This document shows positions 39,873 through 40,095 of a stretch of DNA of 40,095 bases, piece by piece. The DNA comes from Patescibacteria group bacterium (GTDB lineage: Bacteria; Patescibacteriota; Minisyncoccia; RBG-13-40-8-A): contig JAKJED010000005.1 in the NCBI GenBank assembly GCA_022705575.1, forward strand, positions 1-40,095, read 5' to 3'. The first letter of the stretch is position 1; every line of letters begins with the position of its first letter. Below the pieces are notes generated by a model. That model worked only from the letters and a program-made list of their open reading frames with translations, made no database searches and was not told where the DNA came from. The translations under genes were made by a program, and so were the position numbers.

Positions 39873-40095
39873 TTAAGGGGAGCATGGCGTAGTTACACTG
39901 TAGGAACACCCGTATTTTCCACCCAAAGCAGGACAGGCACTTTGTACGGACGCACGACACATTGACCTAGCAACAATAGCATTTTTGGTATCAATTTTTC
40001 CCAAACAGAAGAATAAATCTGGATTTAAACCACAGTAAGGATTTGTTGACGTAATATTTTCTAGTATCGAACTGCAATAGCCATAACAGTAATAG
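39873..40095 (-). CDS. C-terminal part of a cysteine-rich protein (start beyond the window)
   Basis: The minus frame is open from the window end to the TAA at 39873-39875 and gives about 74 residues: YYCYGYCSSILENITS, NPYCGLNPDLFFCLGK, MCRASVQSACPALGG, CSYSVTTPCSP. Nine cysteines in so short a stretch suggest disulfide bonding outside the cell. I do not recognise the family. It precedes the propeller gene on the same strand by 19 bases. Confidence 0.7.
   Translation of the reverse strand, partial: YYCYGYCSSILENITSTNPYCGLNPDLFFCLGKIDTKNAIVARSMCRASVQSACPALGGKYGCSYSVTTPCSP

Overview
The window reads as a chromosomal segment, with the replication-origin region near its right end, from an AT-rich bacterium with a small genome. 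A member of the Candidate Phyla Radiation (Patescibacteria) is the best fit. This is inferred from the compact single-copy housekeeping genes, an Elp3-type tRNA enzyme, lamin-tail and beta-helix surface proteins, and the many short repeats in spacers and inside genes. TGA is a normal stop (it ends tsaE, ruvC, the LOG-like gene and the flippase gene), so the recoded-TGA lineages (Gracilibacteria, SR1) do not fit.

Layout. 1-2.4 kb: a long surface protein with a DNA-binding-type N-terminus, cut by the window edge. 2.4-7.3 kb (minus): an amino-acid permease, a small membrane protein, a lysine-rich tail fused to an EF-Tu-like barrel, a LOG-type protein, a beta-CASP RNase-like hydrolase and a Trm9-like methyltransferase. 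The methyltransferase is head-to-head with elp3 at 7.28 kb. 8.9-15 kb (minus): a Cas4/AddB-like nuclease, small envelope proteins, a SIMPL protein, a cyclophilin, a MurE-like ligase, a FemAB-like transferase and ruvA. 15.2-16.2 kb (plus): truB and rpsT. 16.2-20.5 kb (minus): holA, a DUF3048 protein, mutM, a Pol I-type 5'-3' exonuclease standing alone, and tsaE. 20.6-23.7 kb: pilB and ruvB on plus, with a strongly supported structured RNA gene between them on minus. 23.8-25.5 kb (minus): two broken genes and arsM. 25.6-31.2 kb (plus): a lamin-tail/PKD protein, yebC, ruvC, an acidic protein and PBP1A. 31.2-36 kb: dnaN and dnaA on minus, then rpmH, rnpA, yidD, yidC and jag on plus. This is the classic origin neighbourhood. 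36-40 kb: a flippase, an O-antigen-ligase-like protein, a beta-propeller protein and the end of a Cys-rich protein.

How the genes fit together. There is a recombination/repair set (ruvA, ruvB and ruvC at three separate sites, holA, mutM, the Pol I exonuclease, dnaN). There is a tRNA-modification set (elp3 plus Trm9-like, truB, tsaE). There is a cell-envelope set (MurE-like, FemAB-like, PBP1A, flippase, ligase-like, YidC/YidD). Base composition changes across the dnaA/dnaN region: plus-strand genes to the left look A/C-rich and those to the right T/G-rich. This agrees with an origin at about 32.4-34.1 kb.

The most unusual signals are these. (1) A minus-strand RNA gene between pilB and ruvB with a consensus promoter, a 16-bp closing stem and a terminator. 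(2) A 120-bp intergenic element in two copies whose differences are compensatory or fall in loops. (3) An Elp3/Trm9-like pair whose start codons overlap. (4) Palindromic mini-repeats inserted in frame in several essential genes. (5) A histone-tail-like protein with an EF-Tu-like barrel, and an HTH-membrane-beta-helix protein. All functional statements rest on reading the sequence and family knowledge; no search was run.
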